A stretch of DNA of 64,000 nt from a virus, in IMG/VR virus record IMGVR_UViG_3300043444_000523, positions 40,737-104,736 of that record; one strand, given 5' to 3'. A model generated the notes under the pieces. That model was not told the origin of the DNA. It did no database searches and saw nothing but the letters and a program-made list of their open reading frames with translations. The translations under genes and the position numbers were made by a program. Position 1 is the first letter of the stretch. Every line of letters starts with the position of its first letter. This document shows positions 33,044 through 41,140 of the stretch, piece by piece.

Positions 33044-33256
33044 TCAACTCAAAAACGCTACTGTCTTGCCCCGATCTTCCAATTCTTCCCGCGCGGACCG
33101 CCGTAGCCGATCTCGCATCCACTCGGATAGCTTCTTGCCGTCTTGCTCCGCAGCATCGACAAACGCCTGTTTTTCGGCGATACCGACGCCGCCGATTGCC
33201 CGCAACTTCCGGCACTTGTCGCCAAGACGGCAGATAACTTCAAGATAGGTGAAGTG
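33044..33256 (-). CDS. Mobilisation-type helical fragment
   Basis: 71 codons open to TGA at 33044 but without a standard start. AEKQAFVDAAEQDGKKLSEW then MRDRLRRSAREEL is typical of CopG-like or plasmid-mobilisation accessory proteins. May start at TTG (Leu before RAIGGVGIAEKQ) or be a truncated gene. It lies beside the tRNA and the TnpB remnant, a likely transfer spot. Confidence 0.4.
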   Translation of the reverse strand, partial: HFTYLEVICRLGDKCRKLRAIGGVGIAEKQAFVDAAEQDGKKLSEWMRDRLRRSAREELEDRGKTVAFLS

Positions 33257-33331
33257 TCAGCAGACAAGGCTTACCTGTCGGTCGAAAAAAGGCACACGTG
33301 GCGATCTCCCACGGTGCAATGAGCGCCTTGG

Positions 33332-33574
33332 CTAGTCTTCGAGGCGTTCAAGCCATCCGGGTCGGCATATTGCTGTAACGCAAGTACCGGCCCCGGCTTC
33401 TTCCCCGTTTCGGTCGAAGATGATTTCGCGGTTCCCAAATGGCAAATCACCGTATACGCGAAAACGTAACATCCCGTTCGGGTCAACTTCAAATTGAAAA
33501 GCTAAACCTGATGCCTGGTCTTCAACTATCTGTTCTTTGATCGTCCATGATTTGGCGTCGGTTTTCAACGACAT
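33332..33574 (-). CDS. Hypothetical small protein
   Basis: 80 residues. Beta-strand pattern (GLAFQFEVDPNGMLRFRVYG) with one Cys pair. Overlaps the upstream gene by ten bases. Unknown function. Confidence 0.6.
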   Translation of the reverse strand: MSLKTDAKSWTIKEQIVEDQASGLAFQFEVDPNGMLRFRVYGDLPFGNREIIFDRNGEEAGAGTCVTAICRPGWLERLED

Positions 33575-33747
33575 GATATTCCTCCGATTGCGGCCAATAA
33601 TCTGAATTCGCAGTTCTTCAGGCTGTCAACGTACAGCATCACGCGGCACATCTGGCGGCGCATGCTATCCGGCATCGTCGGCATTCCTTTTGCGCACCTG
33701 ACAATCTCTTCCCACCACAGTTCAAACACGCAATCGCCTGATTTCAT
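33565..33747 (-). CDS. Hypothetical small protein
   Basis: 60 residues, helical, Cys and Met rich (CAKGMPTMPDSMRRQMCRVM). Coupled to the 33332 gene. No domain recognised. Confidence 0.5.
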   Translation of the reverse strand: MKSGDCVFELWWEEIVRCAKGMPTMPDSMRRQMCRVMLYVDSLKNCEFRLLAAIGGISCR

Positions 33748-33752
33748 TTATT

Positions 33753-34175
33753 TCACCGGAAGATGAACACGATGTCTTTCCGCCCGCCCTCGCCCGGCTC
33801 GCACTCCGGGAACCGATACACCGGGATCGCCAGCGGCATCTGGCCGCGATAGTACGAACGCGGCCCCAACGCCCATCGAAACTCGACTAGCTTGCGCTCG
33901 AATGCTTCCCATGTCGTTGGCGGCAGCACGTTTGGTTTACCGTGGCTGAGCTTCCAGCGCCATTCCTGCAACGTCGCCAGTTCGCGCCATAGGTACGCTC
34001 GATAGCAAGCATCGCATTCCCACTCGCAGTCATGCCGATGAACCGGATGCTCTTTGAGCCAGCCTACATGCTGTTCGGCTGCGGTTGCGCATCGTTGGGC
34101 ATGTCCAAGGTTCGGCAGGAATACAAGATCATCTGGATGGACGGGCAGGCACAGCATTGCCACGACTTCCATCAT
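33753..34175 (-). CDS. Hypothetical protein with Cys/His cluster
   Basis: 140 residues. Start overlaps the upstream stop (34172-34175). HPVHRHDCEWECDACYRAYLW could bind a metal; the rest is Trp/Arg-rich. Unknown. Confidence 0.55.
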   Translation of the reverse strand: MMEVVAMLCLPVHPDDLVFLPNLGHAQRCATAAEQHVGWLKEHPVHRHDCEWECDACYRAYLWRELATLQEWRWKLSHGKPNVLPPTTWEAFERKLVEFRWALGPRSYYRGQMPLAIPVYRFPECEPGEGGRKDIVFIFR

Positions 34176-34588
34176 GCCTCGATCCCCATTGCCTTGACGC
34201 ATTCGGCCATTTCGTCGAATGCCTTTGTGCCGATCACTCGCCGCAGGCTTGTGGCCTCTGCCCGGCCCCTGGTATTAGCATACCGCAAAGCGTCCACGAT
34301 GTCTTTGCCGATCTTCTCTTCGTCGTCTATGACAGCCGGGCTCAAGTAGTCGCAAAGAATATCGTACAATAGCCAGCTGATCGATGGAGTTGCATATGGA
34401 TGATCAGAGAAGCACTGCTTGGTCCAGATTCGGCCACGGCATACAACCCTGGCAATGTGCTTGAACTTAAATGAGTTTGCCCATGCCGGAATCTTGTCAA
34501 AGTGCTTGGCCTCCCGATAGAGAAGAGAAACCCTGTGCCGCATGGCAATAATGCTCAGATCGGCAAGGCACAAGTCGAATTCATCCAT
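34172..34588 (-). CDS. Hypothetical helical protein
   Basis: 138 residues from ATG 34588, just after GGAGGCTG. Mostly helical with a WLLYDILCDYL core and a basic C-terminal helix (GRAEATSLRRVIGTKA). Unknown. Confidence 0.6.
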   Translation of the reverse strand: MDEFDLCLADLSIIAMRHRVSLLYREAKHFDKIPAWANSFKFKHIARVVCRGRIWTKQCFSDHPYATPSISWLLYDILCDYLSPAVIDDEEKIGKDIVDALRYANTRGRAEATSLRRVIGTKAFDEMAECVKAMGIEA

Positions 34589-34601
34589 GACAGCCTCCTT
34601 G

Positions 34602-34763
34602 TTATCCGTCTTCTGGAATAGTAACCCCAGCTTCGATGTCCTTGAGTTTGCCGCCTTCTCCAAATGTACAAGCCAACTCGACTTCGCAATCGTCACCGTA
34701 GGAGTTGGCGACCCACTCCTTGATGATTTTTTCTATATCGGCATTATCTAGTATGATCTTCAC
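34602..34763 (-). CDS. Hypothetical small acidic protein
   Basis: 53 residues from GTG 34763, whose bases overlap the upstream TGA (GTGA). The sequence KIILDNADIEKIIKEWV resembles a small beta-alpha regulator-like protein. Unknown. Confidence 0.5.
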   Translation of the reverse strand: MKIILDNADIEKIIKEWVANSYGDDCEVELACTFGEGGKLKDIEAGVTIPEDG

Positions 34764-34951
34764 TTTTTCTCCATCAAAACCTGAGTCTCGCACTGTGGGC
34801 AAATCACATGAGGGGACGACGATTTCACACCATTAACCACGCCGCCCCAATGCAACTCATTCGGCTCGCACGCCAACTCAGCCTCGCAGTTCGGGCACTT
34901 GCCGACGTATTTGATGCGTTGCTCGATAACCTTCCCAAGTTTCACTTGCAT
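34760..34951 (-). CDS. Zinc-ribbon protein
   Basis: 63 residues with CPNCEAELAC and, 30 residues on, CPQC: a compact zinc ribbon preceded by a basic strand. Coupled by GTGA to the next gene. Confidence 0.6.
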   Translation of the reverse strand: MQVKLGKVIEQRIKYVGKCPNCEAELACEPNELHWGGVVNGVKSSSPHVICPQCETQVLMEKK

Positions 34952-34962
34952 TTTGGCTCCAG

Positions 34963-35703
34963 TTAGTCAATGAAAATACGGCGTTTCAAAGGCGTCTCAG
35001 GAGAAACCGGCTTCGGCCTCTCCTCGTGAATCTTCATGCCTTCGGCCTTGAGGATCGCCTGCACAAGAATCCGAAGAACATCGCGCTTCTGCTTGCAAGC
35101 GTACAGGTCTTTGTAATTGATGACGGCCACTTTCTGAACGCCGTTCCGCTTCCACTTGATCTTGATCTTTTTGTCGGACTCAAGGTTGTGGAAGTCGAAG
35201 TCAACGCCCTGGAATTCGCCCGGCAAAACTGAGTAGATCAAATCGGCGTCAACGCCGAAGAATGACTTCTTCTTGGACTCTTCGGCAAGACGCGCCGCTT
35301 TGGCCTCTTGCTGTTTGATCATCATTTCCCTGATGTACTCAGATTGGTTCCTCCCCAATGTAAAACTGCCTATCCATTCTGGCATGGCAACGATTGGCCC
35401 ATACACGATTGACTTGAAATCGTCTTTGGGAGTGGCTGTAGTCGTTGACCACTGTTTCCCTATCTCTTCAGATGCCATATCCACGCCCTCCAAAGCGGCC
35501 TGCTTCTCCATGAACTCAGCCCGCATCGCCAAAGCCTCTCTGTATGCCCAACTGTATGAGTCATCTGCTTTCAAGATCGACGGAGGCACGCCTAGTCCAG
35601 AGTCCAATCCGGCCATCGCTTCCTTAAAAGCATCACTGGCGATGCTTGTTGCGTCAATTGGCTCATAACCCCATTTCGGATTCTTGATCTCCACATATGC
35701 CAT
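34963..35703 (-). CDS. Hypothetical conserved protein
   Basis: 246 residues from ATG 35703, overlapping the stop of the upstream gene. Begins MAYVEIKNPKWGYEPID; contains a helical, Lys/Glu-rich middle and a basic C-terminus with many strands. No recognised domain. Confidence 0.6.
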   Translation of the reverse strand: MAYVEIKNPKWGYEPIDATSIASDAFKEAMAGLDSGLGVPPSILKADDSYSWAYREALAMRAEFMEKQAALEGVDMASEEIGKQWSTTTATPKDDFKSIVYGPIVAMPEWIGSFTLGRNQSEYIREMMIKQQEAKAARLAEESKKKSFFGVDADLIYSVLPGEFQGVDFDFHNLESDKKIKIKWKRNGVQKVAVINYKDLYACKQKRDVLRILVQAILKAEGMKIHEERPKPVSPETPLKRRIFID

Positions 35704-36137
35704 CACTTGACCTCCACAGAGACTCCATACGGCAGAATGAAATACGGACTCGGCGGCGTCTGAACCAACTGTTTCTTGATGTCCTTGATGACTTCGTTCA
35801 GATCAATGCCGGGCTCTGCCGTGAACTCGAAAATCCTCTTGTCCTGCCCAAGCATGATCGCTTTTTGCTTGACGAGCGGCTTCGGCTCGTCAAGCTGAAT
35901 ATCGGCGCATTTTGCGACGATTTCGGTAATAGGCGCGACTCGCGCCGATTTATCGCCTGTGTTTTCCAGTGTTTTCTCGTGGGTGTCTGAAATCGACTTT
36001 GGCTCAGACTTCTTTTCCGCGTCTGTCGGATGAGCCTTCTTGGGATCAGGCTTTTCGGAAATAGGCGCGAGTTGCGCCGATTTCGAGTCCGGCTTTGCCT
36101 CTGTCTTAACTGGGGCTTTTTCAACTTCCGTTGCCAC
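35703..36137 (-). CDS. Linker-rich protein built on palindrome copies
   Basis: 144 residues. GTG at 36137, with AGGAGAA just upstream, is preferred over an ATG inside the previous gene. The N-terminal half is charged and disordered and contains three palindrome copies, reading DSKSAQLAPISEK, GDKSARVAPITEI and a degenerate third. The C-terminal 60 residues form a compact beta-alpha unit (KRIFEFTAEPGIDLNEVI, then PYFILPYGVSVEVK). Clearest case of the repeat colonising a linker. Confidence 0.6.
   Translation of the reverse strand: MATEVEKAPVKTEAKPDSKSAQLAPISEKPDPKKAHPTDAEKKSEPKSISDTHEKTLENTGDKSARVAPITEIVAKCADIQLDEPKPLVKQKAIMLGQDKRIFEFTAEPGIDLNEVIKDIKKQLVQTPPSPYFILPYGVSVEVK
35898..35922. repeat. 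Dispersed palindrome, degenerate copy 8
   Basis: AATATCGGCGCATTTTGCGACGATT-like; symmetry decayed. Directly next to copy 9 in the same gene. Confidence 0.5.
35928..35950. repeat. Dispersed palindrome, copy 9 (coding)
   Basis: Arms AATAGGCGCGA and TCGCGCCGATT with central C. Encodes Lys-Ser-Ala-Arg-Val-Ala-Pro-Ile-Thr on the minus strand. Confidence 0.85.
36060..36082. repeat. Dispersed palindrome, copy 10 (coding)
   Basis: Arms AATAGGCGCGA and TTGCGCCGATT. Encodes Lys-Ser-Ala-Gln-Leu-Ala-Pro-Ile-Ser on the minus strand. Confidence 0.9.
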
Positions 36138-36144
36138 GGTTCTC

Positions 36145-36897
36145 CTATCCGGCCAATGCTTGTTTGGCCTCTTGGACATACTGCTGGACAAGTTCGACGC
36201 TTGCTGAGTTACCGAGAAACTTTTGAATCTCTTCCGGCTTCTTTGCCGACCTTCCATGAAGCCCTGTCAGCCATTCTATGACAAACCGACCTGGGCCGCG
36301 CATAGAGTGAAACTTTTCCGCCATTGTCTTCGGCTCTTCGTCGGGATTAACAGAAGACAACGTGTTGAGCAAAAAAGAGCTGTAGGCATCATTGACGCAG
36401 AAGACTCCGGCCTTCACTAATTCCTTGCGTTTCCTTGCGAAAGACCGGCGAAACGCCAGCTTGACTCCGCCGTAAGAGTATGACTTCCACGACAGCTTCT
36501 TGCCTATTTTGTTTGGCTTCCAATACCGAGCGGCATTGATTATGGCATCATGGGCTATGGTGAGAAGGTCTTCTTCGGATAAGATGCCATTGGCAAGTTT
36601 CTTGGCGAGCTGTTGGGCCACTGGATATGCTTCGGCCACAAGTTCTGACTGCGACTGCGTTAGCTTTGGGGCGCTCTTCTTTTTCCTGAACTCGCTTACG
36701 GCTATCAAGTGGACGCCGTTCGCACACGGCCTCTCCACCTTGTCCATGATGATGCCGTATTCCTGGCGAATCTTGCGGACGGTATCCCTTCCTATGCCGA
36801 GAAGCCTTCCGGCCCTGGCATGTCCCTTATGCTTCAGATCGTCTGTTCTCAAGGCAGAAGCAAACGAATCAGTCTGTTCCCTGGTAAATCCGGCCAC
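36145..36897 (-). CDS. Divergent sigma-70-like protein
   Basis: 250 residues. The N-terminus has an HTH (ARAGRLLGIGRDTVRKIRQE). The middle, LSEEDLLTIAHDAIINAARYW then WKSYSYGGVKLAFRRSFARK, follows sigma region 2 in order and spacing, though weakly conserved. A C-terminal helix pair lacks an obvious region 4. It could be a phage late-gene sigma recognising only a -10 element. The second sigma-like protein in the window and the second gene from the divergent promoter. Confidence 0.55.
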   Translation of the reverse strand: MAGFTREQTDSFASALRTDDLKHKGHARAGRLLGIGRDTVRKIRQEYGIIMDKVERPCANGVHLIAVSEFRKKKSAPKLTQSQSELVAEAYPVAQQLAKKLANGILSEEDLLTIAHDAIINAARYWKPNKIGKKLSWKSYSYGGVKLAFRRSFARKRKELVKAGVFCVNDAYSSFLLNTLSSVNPDEEPKTMAEKFHSMRGPGRFVIEWLTGLHGRSAKKPEEIQKFLGNSASVELVQQYVQEAKQALAG

Positions 36898-37114
36898 GCA
36901 AACTCCATGCGGCTATGGTAAGTTCCTTGGCTTTTTCAAACGCTTTGCTTACATCCTTGGCCCCGTAATGCCAATGCCGGTATGCTGCGGCCCTCATGAA
37001 CTCGTCCACTGACAATTCCAAAGCGGCAATGTATTTGTCGTTTTCGGCACGAACTTCGTGCAGCTTATGCCGCAAGGCCACGCACTCCGCGCATGGTTCA
37101 CCGGGTCGAATCAT
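36869..37114 (-). CDS. Hypothetical protein, first gene leftward
   Basis: 81 residues from MIRPGEPCAECVALRHK. A CxxC start, then a long helix; aromatic His/Trp/Tyr patch (AAAYRHWHYGAKDVS). First gene after the minus-strand promoter at 37122 and overlapping the sigma-like gene by 29 bases. Confidence 0.6.
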   Translation of the reverse strand: MIRPGEPCAECVALRHKLHEVRAENDKYIAALELSVDEFMRAAAYRHWHYGAKDVSKAFEKAKELTIAAWSLRGRIYQGTD

Positions 37115-37121
37115 AATGCGG

Positions 37122-37150
37122 AGTCTATCGCACTCTACCCGTCGTGTCCA
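37122..37150 (-). promoter_or_regulatory. Sigma-70-like promoter, leftward
   Basis: TGGACA, 17 bases, TAGACT on the minus strand, eight bases before the 37114 start. Would drive the leftward early block. Confidence 0.5.
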
Positions 37151-37169
37151 GAGAATTTTGAAATACACC

Positions 37170-37197
37170 TAGACGCGGTTCCGAAAAGTGATATGCT
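37170..37197 (+). promoter_or_regulatory. Sigma-70-like promoter, rightward
   Basis: TAGACG, 16 bases, TATGCT, 65 bases before the first rightward gene; back-to-back with the leftward promoter. Confidence 0.4.
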
Positions 37198-37261
37198 ATC
37201 GAATAACACTAGCCGCGAAGATCGGGCAGTTGATTACGATGATTTAACACAGGAGAGGCAC

Positions 37262-37849
37262 ATGGAATGCAGCATTTGCAAAGAGCGAGAACTGAAAGCT
37301 GCCGATGAAAAGGCATCCGGCGTTTGCGGGTTTTGCTCAAGGGAGCAGAAATTCAAGGAGTTTGCGTTGTCTTGTGGGCTAACGCGGTTCCCTGATACAC
37401 GCGGCGAGCGATATGTCTATTACACGAGCGGCAGGATCGCAGGCAAAAAGAGCGAAGAAGTCAGTTTGATCGATGAACTTTGGAACGCTCTGGTGCGATC
37501 AAAGGGTGCTTCTAAGGAATTGATGGTTCCAGTCAAGCGAATGAAGGCGTACTACGTGCGATATGGTGAATTCGTGGAGTGCGAGGTTACGTCAATTGCA
37601 GCCCCAGGTCGGTGGGGAAGAGGACGAGATTTCTGGGCTGTTGTGAACGGCAATCGAGAAAAGGTCCATGATTACGATTTGAAAGAATTCACCGACAAGA
37701 ACACGGAGAAGGCCAACAAAATCAAAGCTCTTGAAAAAGAGTCGGAGAAAATCAGCAATGAAATCGACAAACTAAAAGAGGCCATGACCCCATTCGTCAT
37801 TCCCAAAGATGTGGAGCGACGCCGACATACCTCCAAGAAGCCCGGCTGA
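37262..37849 (+). CDS. Hypothetical protein with Cys cluster and coiled tail
   Basis: 195 residues, ATG after GAGAGG. CSICKERELKAADEKASGVC then GFC suggests a treble-clef zinc site at the start; a C-terminal coiled coil (KNTEKANKIKALEKESEKIS) follows. First gene of the rightward block. Confidence 0.6.
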   Translation: MECSICKERELKAADEKASGVCGFCSREQKFKEFALSCGLTRFPDTRGERYVYYTSGRIAGKKSEEVSLIDELWNALVRSKGASKELMVPVKRMKAYYVRYGEFVECEVTSIAAPGRWGRGRDFWAVVNGNREKVHDYDLKEFTDKNTEKANKIKALEKESEKISNEIDKLKEAMTPFVIPKDVERRRHTSKKPG

Positions 37850-37906
37850 CGCTGACCGGGATTAGAAACCAGCGCACCGCAGCCGCGTGCGGATAGACGC
37901 GGCCTT

Positions 37907-37980
37907 GGGATCGGGCGGGCACGGTGACACGCGAAAGCATCTGCAGTGCTTTACAACCCGGTTCGACTCCGGGCGATCCA
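37907..37980 (+). tRNA. tRNA-like gene, anticodon unsure
   Basis: 74 bases. Acceptor GGGATCG/CGATCC with an end mismatch; T-arm CCCGG-TTCGACT-CCGGG excellent; anticodon arm AAGCA-TCTGCAG-TGCTT. A standard loop would give UGC (Ala) but position 33 is C instead of U. D-arm is irregular (GCG...CGC). May be degenerate or serve as a processing or regulatory signal. Confidence 0.5.
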
Positions 37981-38017
37981 TCTTCCGGCTCACTACTGGA
38001 CTACAGGAGACAACACT

Positions 38018-38425
38018 ATGACGATTTCAAGAGACCAATGGGAATGGTTCGGAGTGAGTGGCCACCATATATGCGGACAATGGTGCAGATTTCATCTTTG
38101 TACGTTGGTCGTCAAGTATTTGGTTTCTTCTGTTGGCGAATACGTACATCCTCGCCACAGCAAAGGGAACGAAAGAAAAGAATCTGAATGGTTGAAAGAA
38201 AACTGGCCCGGTGAAGATATTGGATGTGACCGAAAATATGAAACGATGGTCTTCATCGCTGGGCCACGATGCGTCAGTAAAGAATGTATGTGCGGAATGC
38301 CTTCACTGGAAAGCCCGGTTATCGAGATTGATTCAGTTGGCTGCAATACGCGCGGCCAAGCATCTAAAAACCATTTGAGCATGTGCGAAAAATGGTCAAA
38401 ACAAAACAACGCTCCGACACAATGA
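38018..38425 (+). CDS. Hypothetical protein with His/Cys motifs
   Basis: 135 residues, CAGGAGA before the ATG. HHICGQWCRFHLC at the start and CVSKECMCG later suggest metal binding. Unknown role. Confidence 0.55.
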   Translation: MTISRDQWEWFGVSGHHICGQWCRFHLCTLVVKYLVSSVGEYVHPRHSKGNERKESEWLKENWPGEDIGCDRKYETMVFIAGPRCVSKECMCGMPSLESPVIEIDSVGCNTRGQASKNHLSMCEKWSKQNNAPTQ

Positions 38426-38476
38426 TCAAACTTGAGAATCGTCTAGCCAGTAGCTTTGCGTGCAGGAGATAACGCC

Positions 38477-38674
38477 ATGACATTCGATGAGTGGTTTTGG
38501 AGAACACCAGCATATACCGCACGTGATTACGAGCCTTGCAAAGCCGCATGGCTCGCATCACGGGAGCAACTTGTCGGCACTGTGTCGCCGACCGGACTAA
38601 CGCTTGACGGGCATGAGATTGTGCGGCTAACGCCGGTCCAACCGGACGTGTACCAGATGGAGAAACCGAGATGA
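38477..38674 (+). CDS. Hypothetical small protein
   Basis: 65 residues from ATG 38477 after AGGAGATAA. Trp-rich start (DEWFWRTPAY), conserved-looking in phage accessory genes. Stop overlaps the next start (ATGA). Confidence 0.55.
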   Translation: MTFDEWFWRTPAYTARDYEPCKAAWLASREQLVGTVSPTGLTLDGHEIVRLTPVQPDVYQMEKPR

Positions 38675-38949
38675 GTGATGAGTACCGCGTGACAATCTCC
38701 ACAAAAGACGGCAGCGAGTCAACGACACGAAGCGGCGAGTCTGTCGGAGATGCGTTTGCGAGCGCTATGATAGACGCTAAAATTTCGCGCGTGTTTTACG
38801 AGCTTGCAATGGCAATCAACAGCGTTACACGTTGGACTACTGATTGTGATTACGTCTTCCCGCCGCATGAAGCAAAACTGGTAGACGCGGCACACAGTTT
38901 GATTCACGAATACAACAAACTTGAAACTGGCAAGGGGGAACCGAGATGA
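38671..38949 (+). CDS. Hypothetical small protein
   Basis: 92 residues, coupled by ATGA on both sides. Strand-rich start (YRVTISTKDGSESTT) and helical C-terminus. No family recognised. Confidence 0.55.
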   Translation: MSDEYRVTISTKDGSESTTRSGESVGDAFASAMIDAKISRVFYELAMAINSVTRWTTDCDYVFPPHEAKLVDAAHSLIHEYNKLETGKGEPR

Positions 38950-39305
38950 ACTTTGGACGATATACAGCATCGGCAGTAGACATGCTCGACTTCTTTGAGC
39001 GACAGCAAGAGTGGTCCTACGAGACCTTCGGGCCTCCAAGTGTTCGCGGACCCATCGGGCCACTGAAGCACCTTGAGAAAGAGGCCAGAGAAGCATACAC
39101 CGAAGAAGACCCAGAGAAACGCAAGGAAGAGATAGCCGACTGTCTCTTCCTTGTCTTCGACGCGGCCCATCGGGCAGGCATGAGCTACGCCGAGCTCTCC
39201 ATGGTAGCGATGGCCAAGCTGAAGAAGAACAAGGCCAGGACGTGGCCAGACTGGCGTAACGCTGACCCAAACTCGGCAGTAGAACACGAAAGGGGCAAAG
39301 AATGA
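38946..39305 (+). CDS. DUF550-like nucleotide pyrophosphohydrolase
   Basis: 119 residues. FGPPSVRGPIGPLKHLEKEA, then EEIADCLFLVFDAAHRAGMS, with the acidic metal-binding helix EEIADC, fits the MazG-related DUF550/dATP-dGTP diphosphohydrolase family. These trim nucleotide pools for phage DNA synthesis or modification. Couples to both neighbours. Confidence 0.75.
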   Translation: MNFGRYTASAVDMLDFFERQQEWSYETFGPPSVRGPIGPLKHLEKEAREAYTEEDPEKRKEEIADCLFLVFDAAHRAGMSYAELSMVAMAKLKKNKARTWPDWRNADPNSAVEHERGKE

Positions 39306-39622
39306 ACACGGCAAAGAAGCCTTGGCCATCGGATGCGGTCATGATCGTGTGTGCCATTCCTGAAAAGGCAAATAAGGCCGCTATGGATTCGGTAAACCAA
39401 GGAACATGCAGAGAATGCCTGTGTGATGTCCTGTACGATGGCTTCTCTTTCGATAGGGCGTCAAGGATCGCCGACTTGCATAATCGGCCAGTGCGGTTCT
39501 TCTGCGAAGAGTGCCACAAGAAATTCGATATCATGCAATGCGACCTTGTGGAAGATCACACTAGGCACAAAGACGGAATTGTTCTACAGTCAGGAAACTT
39601 TGTAAAGGAAGGCAAAGAATGA
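39302..39622 (+). CDS. Hypothetical Cys-pair protein
   Basis: 106 residues. CRECLCD and CEECHKKFD, 30 residues apart, would form a zinc ribbon. Short basic start. Coupled by ATGA. Confidence 0.6.
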   Translation: MNTAKKPWPSDAVMIVCAIPEKANKAAMDSVNQGTCRECLCDVLYDGFSFDRASRIADLHNRPVRFFCEECHKKFDIMQCDLVEDHTRHKDGIVLQSGNFVKEGKE

Positions 39623-40215
39623 ACATCAACGAGGCCTATCAGAAAGTCATGGACGCTGTGCTTGAACTAAAGAACATGGGCGTCGAAGTCGCCATCCGGC
39701 CATCGCGGAGCAAAAGCAATGCGTCAGAGAAGTATGTCGGCGAAGAGTTCCTCTCCGTGGACAAGTGGGTCCATGTCGAGTTCCGGCCAAAGAACCAGAC
39801 CGAGTACGCCTTCGTGTCGGACTACAAGAAGCATCTCAACTGGGCTGGAATCACGTTCGACTCAGGCGGCATGGGCAATTGCCGTGACTGGGAAATCGAC
39901 TGGTCGCTTAGGGCCAATGACGGACCGGACGGAGAGGCGCAAGATCGGCAAGAAGCAGTCGAAGAGATCATGAGGCAAGCGTCTGCCGTCAGCTGCGAGT
40001 CGACCATAGGCGAAGACCCAGGATCAAAAATCATCAGATCGGCTTTTGAGGTTCTCAAGTCGGCCATGTCTGAATACCCAGACTACGCCAGGGGATGGCA
40101 CGATAACATCGCCGTCTGCGCACAAGACGCCGGACTCGAATACAATGCCTCTCAGAAAGCAGCGGCGGCATTTATGAAGCTCTGCTTCGGTGTTGACACG
40201 GCCAAGAAGTCCTAG
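39619..40215 (+). CDS. Hypothetical phage protein
   Basis: 198 residues. Mixed strands (KWVHVEFRPKNQTEYAFVSDY) with an acidic turn, then a C-terminal helical domain. Unknown; coupled to the previous gene. Confidence 0.6.
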   Translation: MNINEAYQKVMDAVLELKNMGVEVAIRPSRSKSNASEKYVGEEFLSVDKWVHVEFRPKNQTEYAFVSDYKKHLNWAGITFDSGGMGNCRDWEIDWSLRANDGPDGEAQDRQEAVEEIMRQASAVSCESTIGEDPGSKIIRSAFEVLKSAMSEYPDYARGWHDNIAVCAQDAGLEYNASQKAAAAFMKLCFGVDTAKKS

Positions 40216-40223
40216 TCCATACA

Positions 40224-40436
40224 ATGAGGATCATTGTGAAAACCGAAATTCTGATCCAGGAAGAACTCACGACACTGCTGGCCAATACACTATACGAAGC
40301 ACTCGGCCCAACGTGCGAATGCCAGTCTCGAAACGGCCAAACATCGGCCTCATTCGATTGCCTCAACTACGAACAAAAACAAGCGGCCATCGAATACCTC
40401 GGCCGACTCGGCATCACCGCAAAGGAGAAGAAGTAG
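40224..40436 (+). CDS. Hypothetical small protein
   Basis: 70 residues, AATGAGG before the ATG. One Cys pair (CECQ) and a helical C-terminus. Its stop overlaps the GTG of the following HTH gene. Confidence 0.5.
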   Translation: MRIIVKTEILIQEELTTLLANTLYEALGPTCECQSRNGQTSASFDCLNYEQKQAAIEYLGRLGITAKEKK

Positions 40437-40651
40437 TGCCCAGCAAAGACTCGTTCGCCAAACGGCTCCGCAAAGCCATCAAACAACGCGGCATCAGCCA
40501 ACGTAAACTCGCGCGAGACTCCGGCCTCGGCCACGCCGACGTGAACCAGTACGCCCAAGGCAAAAAACTACCGTCCGTCCCTTCGCTCTTGCGGCTGGCC
40601 AAAACCCTAGAACTACTCCCAGGCGATCTTCTGAATGGTCTTGTGGCGTGA
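40436..40651 (+). CDS. Xre-family HTH regulator
   Basis: 71 residues from GTG 40436. ISQRKLARDSGLGHADVNQYAQGKKLPS is a standard Cro/C1-type HTH with recognition helix at HADVNQY. Just upstream of a 490-base regulatory region with palindromes, so it may control the early block. Confidence 0.7.
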   Translation: MPSKDSFAKRLRKAIKQRGISQRKLARDSGLGHADVNQYAQGKKLPSVPSLLRLAKTLELLPGDLLNGLVA

Positions 40652-40659
40652 AAATGGCT

Positions 40660-40750
40660 ACCCCTGGGCTACCCCACCTACTCCCCTGGGCTGAAAACAC
40701 CCCCGTTTTCGACCCCCTGCCACCCCACCCCATGCACCACCCACCCGGCA
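40660..40750. other. C-rich strand, G-rich complement
   Basis: Runs of four to five C separated by short spacers; CCCCTGGGCT occurs twice (40664 and 40682). The minus strand carries many G runs and could fold as a G-quadruplex. No gene. Confidence 0.5.
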
Positions 40751-40898
40751 AAGTGAACAAATGAACACTGTTTGCGGCCCGGATTGTGTACATTAGTCCA
40801 CTGAAGCGGAATTCCGCGCAAGATCGTACATAGTGTGCAATAACACTACAGTGCATTAAGACAATGATCAAATAGACACAGATTAGAGCATATTCCCT

Positions 40899-40921
40899 AA
40901 GTCTTTACTATCATTAGACTT
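40899..40921. promoter_or_regulatory. Operator-like inverted repeat
   Basis: AAGTCT and AGACTT arms around an eleven-base AT-rich centre, in the long intergenic region downstream of the Xre gene. Confidence 0.4.
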
Positions 40922-40990
40922 GTGACGATTCTTGCGGCATTCTGCGAGATTATTTAGGCGTTTGGCATAGTCATTGCTTTAGTTTCTCTT

Positions 40991-41026
40991 GCCGCGGCGC
41001 ATCTCGCAAGAGACAAGCGCCGCGGC
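40991..41026. other. Very stable hairpin
   Basis: GCCGCGGCGC pairs perfectly with GCGCCGCGGC; inside, TCTC-GCAA-GAGA adds a GNRA-capped stem. In the untranslated leader of the 41141 gene. Confidence 0.6.
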
Positions 41027-41079
41027 AGTGCTGCGGGATTCCCGAGCGCTTTCGCGCGCTTGTCATTGTTGGCAAGCGC

Positions 41080-41117
41080 CATACGCTGCGCGGCGCGCAG
41101 CAGCGTATGCGTTTTTC
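41080..41117 (+). terminator. Terminator or attenuator before 41141 gene
   Basis: CATACGCTGC pairs with the matching GCAGCGTATG-side arm (10 bp), then CGTTTTT. It ends only 24 bases before the ATG at 41141, which suggests attenuation rather than gene end. Confidence 0.6.
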
Positions 41118-41140
41118 TGCGCGCCATGGGAGTTATGTAA

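Noticed and set aside
32892-33215. Minus-strand frame ending with a 'LNPHSSRYEQ'-like peptide
   Set aside because: This peptide arises from translating the antisense of the tRNA-Thr gene and is not a real product.
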